Notes under the pieces: generated by a model
The model's database searches: none
What the model was told of the DNA's origin: nothing
What the model saw: only the letters and a program-made list of their open reading frames with translations
From: Pseudomonas sp. GOM6
GTDB lineage: Bacteria > Pseudomonadota > Gammaproteobacteria > Pseudomonadales > Pseudomonadaceae
Length of the DNA stretch: 64,000 nucleotides
Assembly: GCF_029537485.1 (NCBI RefSeq)
Contig: NZ_JARPUS010000001.1
Span: 372,001-436,000 of the forward strand
Direction of reading: 5' to 3'
Translations under genes and position numbers: made by a program
Part shown: piece after piece, positions 56,922 to 64,000 of the stretch
Layout: each line of letters begins with the position of its first letter
Numbering within the stretch: position 1 is the stretch's first letter

Positions 56922-57536
56922 TCAGGCGAGTTCGAGAATCTGCTGCAGCGGGCGGCGCGGTTTCTGCGGCCAGTTGCCGGGTGCGGCGCGGCCCATGGCG
57001 ACCAGCATCACCGGGATTTCGTCGGTACCCAGACCGAAGTGGGTGGCGACGGCCGGGGCGTCGAAGCCGGTCATCGGGCAGGCGCCGAGGCCCAGCGCCT
57101 GGCCGGCCTGCATCAGTGTGGCGGCGGCGAGGGTGGCACTGCGTATCGCTTCATCACGTCGTGCCCGTGGCGAGTCGGCGTACAGCTGCTTGGCGGCCTG
57201 CTGCCAGCTGCTGGGCATGTTCGCCGGCATGAAACCGGCCTCGACCGAAGGCTGCAGGCGCGCCGGTAGCTGGTCGGTATCCGGCAATACGCCGCAGAGG
57301 ATGAAAGTCACGGCGGCCTCGCTGACCTTGGGCTGGTCCCAGGCCAGCTGGCGCAGGCGCTGTTTGGCGGCGTCGCTGCGCACGGCGATGAAGCGCCAGT
57401 TCTGCAGGTTGAAGGCGCTGGGCGCGCGGCTGGCCCAGCCGATCAATTCGTGGATGGTCGAGTCATCCAGACGGGCCTGCGGGTCGAAACTGTTTAGGGA
57501 GCTGCGTTGGGCGATGGCTTCGAGTAGTGGATGCAT
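56922..57536 (-). CDS. Nitroreductase-family flavoprotein
   Basis: FMN-dependent nitroreductase-fold protein of 204 residues: the FMN-binding N-terminus reads RSSLNSFDPQARL, then WASRAPSAFNLQNWRF (family signature), and GACPMTGFD near the C-terminal half. Members reduce nitroaromatics, quinones or enones with NAD(P)H. It is first in the operon with the DMT exporter and divergent from a LysR regulator that probably controls both. Substrate unknown. Confidence 0.9.
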   Translation of the reverse strand: MHPLLEAIAQRSSLNSFDPQARLDDSTIHELIGWASRAPSAFNLQNWRFIAVRSDAAKQRLRQLAWDQPKVSEAAVTFILCGVLPDTDQLPARLQPSVEAGFMPANMPSSWQQAAKQLYADSPRARRDEAIRSATLAAATLMQAGQALGLGACPMTGFDAPAVATHFGLGTDEIPVMLVAMGRAAPGNWPQKPRRPLQQILELA

Positions 57537-57600
57537 GGGGTGACACCTGTCGAGTGGGATTGAGGACAGGCTAATTCGTCACTCCAGGATTGATAATCGA

Positions 57601-57614
57601 CGTTAATATTAACG
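57601..57614. promoter_or_regulatory. 14-bp palindrome in the nitroreductase/LysR divergent region
   Basis: CGTTAATATTAACG is a perfect palindrome, 27 bp before the LysR start and 65 bp from the nitroreductase start. It fits a LysR T-N11-A type operator or an autoregulatory site. Confidence 0.6.
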
Positions 57615-57640
57615 ATCTATTTACTCAGAGTGTTGAATGC

Positions 57641-58540
57641 ATGGACCGCTTTACGGCCCTTAATGTCTTTCGCCAGGTGGTCGAGCTCGGCAGCTTTGCT
57701 GCCGCTGCGCGTCAGTTGAACCTGTCGCCGGCTGCGGTGAGCAAGAACATCAACGAGCTGGAGGCGTATCTGGCGGCGCGCCTGCTCAATCGCACCACGC
57801 GGCGACTGAGCCTGACCGAGGCGGGTAGTCGCTATTACGAGCAGGTGGCGCGGGTGCTCGATGACCTGAGCGAGGCGGACCAGTCGCTGGGGCCGCTGCA
57901 GCAGCAACCGAGCGGCACGCTAAGGGTCAGCGCGCCGATGTCATTCACCCTGGTGCGCCTGGCCGAGCTGGTACCGCGTTTTCTCGAACGCTACCCGCAG
58001 TTGTCGCTGGACCTGCAGCTGGAGGATCGGCGCGTCGACCTGATCAAGGATGGCTTCGACCTGGCGCTGCGCGGCAGCGATCGCCTGGAGGACTCCAGCC
58101 TGGTGGCGCGCCAGCTGACCACGCTCAACCATGTGTTGTGCGGCTCGCCCGAGTATTTCCGACGTCATGGGGTGCCATCCGAACCGGATGACCTGCGCCG
58201 GCTGGAGTGCGTGCAGTTCACCTTGTCCGGGCATGCCACTGAGTGGGTGTTCCAGCGTGGCGAAGAGACGCGCCGGATAGCGGTACACGGGCGCTACCGG
58301 GTCAACTCCAGCCTGGCACTGTGTACGGCGTTGCGCGGCGGGCATGGCGTCAGCCTGGTGCCAGAGCTCTATGTGCGCGAAGACCTGGCCGCCGGGCGTC
58401 TGCAGGCGGTGCTGAAGGAGTGGCAGATGGTGCAGACGCAGCTCTATGCCATCTATCCGACGCGCCGTTACCTGCAGCCCAAGGTGCGGGCATTTGTCGA
58501 CTTTCTGGTGCAGGAGCTGGGGCGCGATTCAAGCGTATAG
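57641..58540 (+). CDS. LysR-family transcriptional regulator
   Basis: Regulator of 299 residues. N-terminal winged helix: FRQVVELGSFAAAARQLNLS, PAAVSKNINELEAYL; the rest is the substrate-binding effector domain of the CrgA/AaeR-type group. The ATG at 57641 (MDRFTALNVF) is preferred to one at 57590, which adds residues before the conserved start. Divergent from the nitroreductase-DMT operon, so it is probably their regulator. Inducer unknown. Confidence 0.92.
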   Translation: MDRFTALNVFRQVVELGSFAAAARQLNLSPAAVSKNINELEAYLAARLLNRTTRRLSLTEAGSRYYEQVARVLDDLSEADQSLGPLQQQPSGTLRVSAPMSFTLVRLAELVPRFLERYPQLSLDLQLEDRRVDLIKDGFDLALRGSDRLEDSSLVARQLTTLNHVLCGSPEYFRRHGVPSEPDDLRRLECVQFTLSGHATEWVFQRGEETRRIAVHGRYRVNSSLALCTALRGGHGVSLVPELYVREDLAAGRLQAVLKEWQMVQTQLYAIYPTRRYLQPKVRAFVDFLVQELGRDSSV

Positions 58541-58775
58541 CCTCACGCGCGGTTGCCCTCGTGTGCGTGCGACCTTCAACGTGACGCCTTTTCGCACCTC
58601 GATGGCGCAATGCTTCTATCGTTAACCCTGTGAAGTCAGCCAGTCTTGCGTAACCCTCCGGCGTCCTGGCCTGGTGCGCGCGACGATTGGCGGATAGCTG
58701 CAAACTGCGAGGTGCGTGGCTCGGCATTTGCTAGTCCAGACCTTTCGCAGTTTCGTCCGATTCAGGAGTTCGACG

Positions 58776-60836
58776 ATGAATGCGCTGTTGCTGCCCGGGG
58801 TGGGAGCCCTGGAAAAATTCAGCTTCGCCCGCAAGTTCCAGCTGCTGGCGCTGCTGTTCCTGCTGCCGCTCGGCTACGCTGCCTGGTCGATTGGCGACAA
58901 CTACCTGGGCAAGCTCGAGGTGGTCGATAGCGAGCACTCCGGGGTGATCCAGTTGCAGGCGCTGGACCGTGTCGAGCGAGCCCTGGTGGAGCAGCGCAAC
59001 CTTACGGCCCGCTGGAAGTCCACCGAGCGTGGCCGTCAGGCCACGGATGAAACCCAGGCCGCCATGGCCCGCCTGCAGCAGCGCGAGAGTGATCTGGACC
59101 AGGCGCTCGACCAATTGCAGCAGACCCTCACGGACGAGGGCGCCAGTGAACCGCTGCTGAACAGCCTGCAGGCCCTGCGCGGGCAGCGCGACGGCTTGCG
59201 CGCCCAGGCCCTGAGCAGCGTCGGCTGGTGGCCGGATGCCTACGACCGCTACAGCCTGGCTCTGCAGCAGCTCAACGTGCTACGCGAGTTGGTGGCGACC
59301 GAGAGCGGGCTGATTCTCGACCCCTGGCTGGAAACCTATCTGCTGATGCAATTGGCCACCCAGGATGCGCCGCGCCTGCAGCAGCAACTCGGCGTGCTCG
59401 CCAGCGTCGGTCAGGGCGCGGTGGCGGCCGGGCAGTTCAGCCTGCAGAGCCGTCTGCAGCTGCGGGAAATTCGCAGCGCCACCGGCGTCTCGCGCCAGCA
59501 GCTGGGCAAGCTCGGCGAGCGCCTGCGGGACGAGCTGCCGAAGTCCTTGTCCAGCTGGATGCAGAGCTATGCGCAGAGCCTTGAAGCGCTGGATGCCTGG
59601 CTCGCCGAACTGGATCAGAAAATGTACGGCGATGCCGGCCTGACGCTCGACGTGGCGGCGTTCGAGCAGGGCATGGACGGTGCGCATCGCCAGGTCGAGC
59701 AGTTGCAACAGGCCACCCTGCAGGCGCTCGATCAGCGCTTGCTGCAATATCGCAGCAAGGCGCTGCAGGCACTGATTCTGACCCTCAGCGCCTTCGGTGT
59801 ACTGGTACTGTTGGCACTCTATGCCCTGGCCTGCCTGCAGGCGTCGATCCGCGGCAGCAGCTGGCGCATCACCTCGCTGGCGCAGTCGTTGCGCGATGGC
59901 GATCTGCGCCGCCATGTGTCTGTGCACGGCAAGGATGAGCTGGCCCTGATCGGCGCGGCCTTGAACGATGCCGTGGCGCAACTGCGGGGATCGCTGCAGG
60001 GTGTCAACCGTGAGAGCGCCGAACTGAGCGACACCGTGCTGGTGCTCGGTGACGAGGCGCAGCGTGCTCTTGCCGCCGTGGAAGCACAACAGCAGCAGGT
60101 CAGCCAGATCGCCGCAGCCGCCACGCAGATGGCGGCCACCGCGCAGAGCGTGGCGGAGAACTGCGAGATGGCCGCGCAGGATGCCAGCCAGACCCGGCAG
60201 ATTGCCGAGCAGAGCAACCAGCGCAGTCAGCAGACCACCGCCAGCATGCATCAGCTGACCGCGCGGCTGGGCGACACGGCTGCCGCGCTGGGCGAACTGC
60301 GGGAGCAGGCGCAGCAGATCGACAGGGTGGTGGATGTGATCAAGAGCATCGCCGAGCAGACCAACCTGCTGGCGTTGAATGCCGCCATCGAGGCTGCCCG
60401 CGCTGGCGAGGCCGGCCGCGGCTTTGCCGTGGTCGCCGACGAGGTGCGTTCGCTCTCGCAGCGCACCCAGGAATCGACCCGCGAGATCAGCGCCACGGTC
60501 GAAGCCCTGCAGCGTGTGGTGCTGCAGTCCGTCGAGCTGATGCAGGCCGCCTGCGGCCAGGCCGAGGTCGAGGCCGGCTCGGTGACCGAGTTGGGCGAAC
60601 ACCTGGGGCAGATTGCCGGTGCCGTGCAGCGGGTCAGCGACATGCTTACCCAGATCGCCGCCGCCGTGGAGCAGCAGGCAGCCACGGCCGAGGAGGTCAG
60701 CGGCAATATCCAGCGCGTCGACCAGGCCGCCTCCGAGCTGTTGCAGGGGGCGCAGACGGTACATGGCGTGGCTGACCGCCTGGGGCAGGGCAGCCGCAGT
60801 CTGGCGCAAAATACCGCGCACTTTCATCTGGAGTAG
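58776..60836 (+). CDS. Methyl-accepting chemotaxis protein
   Basis: Transmembrane chemoreceptor of 686 residues. TM1 is around residues 20-38 and TM2 around 328-353, giving a large (~290 residue) all-helical periplasmic sensor domain. HAMP follows (~355-405), then the signalling hairpin near 521-565: [34 protein letters not shown]. There is no CheR-tether pentapeptide at the C-terminus. AGGAG lies eight bases before the ATG; the frame open upstream to 58716 is dropped. Ligand unknown. Confidence 0.93.
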   Translation: MNALLLPGVGALEKFSFARKFQLLALLFLLPLGYAAWSIGDNYLGKLEVVDSEHSGVIQLQALDRVERALVEQRNLTARWKSTERGRQATDETQAAMARLQQRESDLDQALDQLQQTLTDEGASEPLLNSLQALRGQRDGLRAQALSSVGWWPDAYDRYSLALQQLNVLRELVATESGLILDPWLETYLLMQLATQDAPRLQQQLGVLASVGQGAVAAGQFSLQSRLQLREIRSATGVSRQQLGKLGERLRDELPKSLSSWMQSYAQSLEALDAWLAELDQKMYGDAGLTLDVAAFEQGMDGAHRQVEQLQQATLQALDQRLLQYRSKALQALILTLSAFGVLVLLALYALACLQASIRGSSWRITSLAQSLRDGDLRRHVSVHGKDELALIGAALNDAVAQLRGSLQGVNRESAELSDTVLVLGDEAQRALAAVEAQQQQVSQIAAAATQMAATAQSVAENCEMAAQDASQTRQIAEQSNQRSQQTTASMHQLTARLGDTAAALGELREQAQQIDRVVDVIKSIAEQTNLLALNAAIEAARAGEAGRGFAVVADEVRSLSQRTQESTREISATVEALQRVVLQSVELMQAACGQAEVEAGSVTELGEHLGQIAGAVQRVSDMLTQIAAAVEQQAATAEEVSGNIQRVDQAASELLQGAQTVHGVADRLGQGSRSLAQNTAHFHLE

Positions 60837-60910
60837 GGCCTGGCGGCTTGACGCTTTTTTAACAATGGCCTAGGCACAGTGGCGTGGTTTTCTCTCATGG
60901 GTGAGCCGCG

Positions 60911-62668
60911 ATGACCACTGTGCAAACTCCTGCCGGGCGTGCTGGCCGGGTCGACTGGGCCGGCCTGGGCTGGGCCTTCCTGTTTTTCTGGTACTTCTCC
61001 GGCGTGACCCAGGGGTTGATCCAGCTGACCGGCACGGCCGGTTTTACCGGCTTTCGCCAGGCTTTTCTCTTGAGCAGCCTGTGGCTGATCCCGCTGCTGC
61101 TGTTCCCCGCGCGGGCACGTCTGCTGGCTGCGCTGATCGGCGTGCCTCTGTGGCTTTGCTCGCTGGCGGCGTTCGGTTACTTCCTGATCTACGGTCAGGA
61201 GTTCTCGCAGAGCGTCATCTTCATCCTCTTCGAGTCCAACCTGAGCGAAGGCAGCGAATACCTGGCGCAGTACTTTGCCTGGTGGATGGTGCCGGTCTAT
61301 CTGGCCTACGGTCTCGGTGCCTGGCTGCTGTGGCGCAAGGTGCGCCCGGTCTATCTGCCGCGTCGTGCGGCGCTGCTGGCCAGTGTGGCGTTGTTCACCC
61401 TTTCGCTGGGCTACCCCGCGATCCGCCAGTTCATCAAGCAGGATGATCCCCGCAGCGCTTTCGATCACTTTGCCGCACGTCTGGAGCCGGCCACGCCCTG
61501 GCAGTTGCTGGTGGGCTATCAGCAGTACCGCAGCCAGTTGGCCAATATGCAGGACCTGCTCGATGGCGCCAGCAAGATCGCCCCACTGACCGCGTTGCAG
61601 GATGCCCATGCGGGGCAGCCGGCGACGCTGGTGCTGGTCATCGGCGAGTCGACCAACCGCCAGCGCATGAGCTTGTATGGCTATGCTCGCGAAACCACGC
61701 CGGAGCTGGACAAGCTGCGCGACCAGTTGCAGCTGTTCGATAACGTGGTCACGCCGCGGCCCTATACCATCGAGGCCCTGCAGCAGGTGCTGACCTTTGC
61801 CGATCAGCAGCACCCGGATGCCTACCTGAAGACGCCGTCGCTGGTCAGCCTGATGCAGCAGGCCGGTTATCGCACCTACTGGATCACCAACCAGCAGACC
61901 ATGACCAAGCGCAACACCATGCTCACCACCTTCTCCAAGGAGGCCGACGAACAGGTCTACCTGAACAACAACCGCGAGCAGAACGCCCGCCAGTATGACG
62001 GTGATGTGCTCGACCCCTTCGCCAAGGTGCTGGCTGATTCCGCGCCGCGCAAGTTCATCGTGGTGCACCTGCTCGGTACTCACATGAGTTATCAGTATCG
62101 CTATCCGCCTGAGTACGAACGTTTTACCGACCGCAGCGGCGCGCCGGCGCATGTCACCGATGACCAACTGCCCACCTACAACAGCTACGACAATGCGGTG
62201 CTGTACAACGACTTCGTGGTGTCCAGCCTGATCAAGCGCTTTGCCGCCACCGACCCCAACGGTTTCCTGTTGTACCTGTCCGACCATGGCGAGGCGGTGT
62301 TCGATGCCGCCAAGCCCGAGGTGCTGGGACGTAACGAGGCGGCGCCGACCAGCCCGATGTACACCATTCCTTTCATGCTCTGGCAGTCACCCAAGTGGCA
62401 AGGCAGGGACTATCGCTTTGCCCAGCAGCGTCCCTACAGCAGTGCCAATCTGATCCATACCTGGGCCGAGCTGGCCGGGCTGAGCTTTGCCGAGCTGGAC
62501 TCCAGCAAAAGCCTGGTCAGCCGTGACTTCAAGCCGATGCCGCTGCTGATCGGCGACCCGCACCAGCCGCAGAACCTGATCGACTTCAGCCTGATCAAGC
62601 CGAAGGCCACCACGGCGGGCGGGCTGGTCCTGCAGGCGCCGGTAGACGGCGGCGTACACCCTCTGTGA
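60911..62668 (+). CDS. Phosphoethanolamine transferase (EptC/CptA-like, sulfatase fold)
   Basis: Encodes 585 residues: about five N-terminal membrane helices (residues 20-185), then a periplasmic alkaline-phosphatase/sulfatase catalytic domain. The nucleophile is Thr248 in VIGESTNRQRMSLYGYARE, and the metal motif LYLSDHGEAV is present near residue 452. Homologues transfer phosphoethanolamine to lipid A or LPS core heptose (EptC/CptA). This affects envelope charge and possibly polymyxin response, but the target here is not known. It lies 74 bp after the MCP. Confidence 0.88.
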   Translation: MTTVQTPAGRAGRVDWAGLGWAFLFFWYFSGVTQGLIQLTGTAGFTGFRQAFLLSSLWLIPLLLFPARARLLAALIGVPLWLCSLAAFGYFLIYGQEFSQSVIFILFESNLSEGSEYLAQYFAWWMVPVYLAYGLGAWLLWRKVRPVYLPRRAALLASVALFTLSLGYPAIRQFIKQDDPRSAFDHFAARLEPATPWQLLVGYQQYRSQLANMQDLLDGASKIAPLTALQDAHAGQPATLVLVIGESTNRQRMSLYGYARETTPELDKLRDQLQLFDNVVTPRPYTIEALQQVLTFADQQHPDAYLKTPSLVSLMQQAGYRTYWITNQQTMTKRNTMLTTFSKEADEQVYLNNNREQNARQYDGDVLDPFAKVLADSAPRKFIVVHLLGTHMSYQYRYPPEYERFTDRSGAPAHVTDDQLPTYNSYDNAVLYNDFVVSSLIKRFAATDPNGFLLYLSDHGEAVFDAAKPEVLGRNEAAPTSPMYTIPFMLWQSPKWQGRDYRFAQQRPYSSANLIHTWAELAGLSFAELDSSKSLVSRDFKPMPLLIGDPHQPQNLIDFSLIKPKATTAGGLVLQAPVDGGVHPL

Positions 62669-62815
62669 ACCCGCACTGTGCCGGGGATTAGCTCGGTGCG
62701 GGTGCTGTCAGCCTTAGTAGGTAATTTGCGTGGAGTGATCGTGCGTTCTCGTTGTTCTGTCCATAAAGTCGCGGCGGCGTAGCCAACACAACAAGAACAA
62801 TCGGGGACACTGATC

Positions 62816-64000
62816 ATGAAGCGAGTTTTGACGCCGCTGGCGCTCGCCTGCCTGCTGGCAGGCCCCTCTTCGATTCATGCCGCGGCTTACAGCGGCATGG
62901 TGGTATTCGGCGACAGCCTGAGTGATGCCGGACAGTTCGCCATCGGTAGCAATCCGATTCGCTTCACCACGCAGACCGGGCCCTCCTACAGCTACTTCTC
63001 CACTGAAGCATTCGGCAGCTCCTCACCGATGCTGATAGGGGAGGGGCTTGGTCTGGGCCAGCAAACAGCCTCCACCAGTGCCCTGCGGCAGAGCCAGGGG
63101 CTGGCCGACGGTGACAACTGGGCGGTCGGTGGCTACACCACTGCACAGATCTATCGCTCCATTACTCAGCCAGGTGGCTCGGTCGTCGCTTCCGGTGGTG
63201 TTCCGCTGCGTACCCGTGATGGCTATCTGGCCGGTGGGCGCGTGGCGAACTCCGACACGCTTTTCTACGTCAATGGCGGCGGTAACGATTTCCTGCAGGG
63301 GCTGGTGGTCAGCGTACCGACGGCCGAGGCCGCTGCTGTTCGGCTGGGCGATTCGCTGCGCGCGCTGCAGGCTGCCGGCGCTCGCTACATCATGACGCCG
63401 TTGTTGGTCGACGTACCTAACCCGAGCACGGGCGGAGCGTTCAACCAGGCCCAGTTCGCCTTGTCGCAGGCCTACAATGCCGAGCTGGTGCGGCAGATGG
63501 CGAGTGTCGACGCCGAGGTGATTCCGCTCAACGTACCGCTGCTCTATCGCGAGGTGCTGGCGAGTCCGGCTGCCTTCGGCTTTGATGCCCGGCAGAACCT
63601 GCAGGGAACCTGCTTTTACGCAGCTGCAATTACCGGTGCCACGGGTTGCCAAAACGCGACCTGGGGCTCAACGAGTGCGACACCTGATCCAAGCAAGCTG
63701 ATCTATGCCGATCTGGTGCACCCGACTACCGCGATGCAGCAGATCCTCGCTGACCAGGGCTTGTCGATTCTGGCTGCACCTTGGGAAGTCAGTCTGTTGC
63801 CGCAGGCCGCCGATACCGCGCTGGATAACGCGCGCGCCAAGCTCCAGCAGCAGTGGCTAGGCGACTGGGGCCGCTGGCAGGCGATCGGGCAGTGGCGTGG
63901 CTTCGCGGATGGCGGCGTCAGCCGTAGCGACTTTGACGGTGCCGATACCAGTGCCGAAGGGGATGGCAAAGGCAAGACCCTGAACCTGGGCGCCAGCTAT
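62816..64000 (+). CDS. estA: EstA, autotransporter GDSL esterase (3' end outside window)
   Basis: N-terminal 395 residues of an outer-membrane esterase. Signal peptide 1-23, then SGNH block I FGDSLSDAG (nucleophile Ser34), block III NGGGNDFLQG and block V DLVHPTT (catalytic Asp/His). A linker follows and the window ends as the C-terminal beta-barrel begins (LNLGASY). P. aeruginosa EstA is a passenger-barrel protein of about 646 residues needed for rhamnolipid production and motility. No ribosome-binding site stronger than GGGGA is seen. Confidence 0.94.
   Translation, partial: MKRVLTPLALACLLAGPSSIHAAAYSGMVVFGDSLSDAGQFAIGSNPIRFTTQTGPSYSYFSTEAFGSSSPMLIGEGLGLGQQTASTSALRQSQGLADGDNWAVGGYTTAQIYRSITQPGGSVVASGGVPLRTRDGYLAGGRVANSDTLFYVNGGGNDFLQGLVVSVPTAEAAAVRLGDSLRALQAAGARYIMTPLLVDVPNPSTGGAFNQAQFALSQAYNAELVRQMASVDAEVIPLNVPLLYREVLASPAAFGFDARQNLQGTCFYAAAITGATGCQNATWGSTSATPDPSKLIYADLVHPTTAMQQILADQGLSILAAPWEVSLLPQAADTALDNARAKLQQQWLGDWGRWQAIGQWRGFADGGVSRSDFDGADTSAEGDGKGKTLNLGASY

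Noticed and set aside
62669..62703. Terminator after the phosphoethanolamine transferase
   Set aside because: An 8-bp stem with a 19-base loop exists but has no T run, so I did not list it as a terminator.

Overview
This window is chromosomal DNA of a high-GC gammaproteobacterium, almost certainly a Pseudomonas. The evidence is gene order as well as protein similarity. Positions 1-30182 follow the order I recall for P. aeruginosa PAO1 around PA0413-PA0432 and PA0546-PA0555 (chpABCDE, rsmE, bioA, cytochrome b561/YceI, rhlE, metF, sahH, then metK, tkt, epd, pgk, fba). Positions 46803-64000 follow PA5125 back to PA5112 (ntrC, ntrB, two DUF4124 proteins, glnA, thiI, typA, and later estA). A polyester-hydrolase pair in the middle suggests a member of the P. 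mendocina/pseudoalcaligenes/oleovorans side of the genus, but I cannot name the species.

Layout. 1-6100: 3' part of the twitching-motility chemosensory cluster (chpA truncated by the window edge, then chpB-E). 6115-15085: alanine/sodium symporter, rsmE, tpm, bioA, cytochrome b561 with a YceI protein, RNA helicase RhlE and an orphan solute-binding protein. 15144-23860: methyl-cycle genes (ppnN, metF, sahH with an SAH riboswitch, metK with an ArsR-methyltransferase regulator and a palindromic operator) with ligB and a cytochrome c' lipoprotein among them. 23984-30182: sugar-phosphate genes tkt, epd, pgk and fba, plus two small lipoprotein genes. 30242-46556: accessory stretch with small lipoproteins, a two-cNMP-domain/rhodanese protein, orphan solute-binding proteins, an AraC regulator, two tandem PETase-like polyester hydrolases (the second broken by a 55-bp deletion), an HDOD protein, a flavoprotein, YccS and a Fur-regulated TonB siderophore receptor. 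46803-52532: nitrogen control (ntrC, ntrB, DUF4124 pair, glnA with a sigma-54 promoter and NtrC sites). 52577-64000: thiI, typA, a DMT exporter, a nitroreductase divergent from a LysR regulator, an MCP, a phosphoethanolamine transferase and the 5' part of the autotransporter esterase estA.

How genes work together. sahH, metF and metK recycle S-adenosylhomocysteine through homocysteine and methionine to SAM. Two different SAH/SAM-sensing devices seem to act here: an RNA switch on sahH-metF and an ArsR-methyltransferase repressor on metK. NtrB/NtrC and glnA form the classic nitrogen circuit, and matching operators lie upstream of both glnA and ntrB.

The most interesting part is 35495-38790: an AraC-family regulator, an AT-rich 458-bp divergent region with a 16-bp direct repeat, and two secreted IsPETase-like (type II) hydrolases. 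Each hydrolase has its own terminator, and both share a conserved promoter-like module. No tRNA, rRNA, insertion sequence or CRISPR array was seen.
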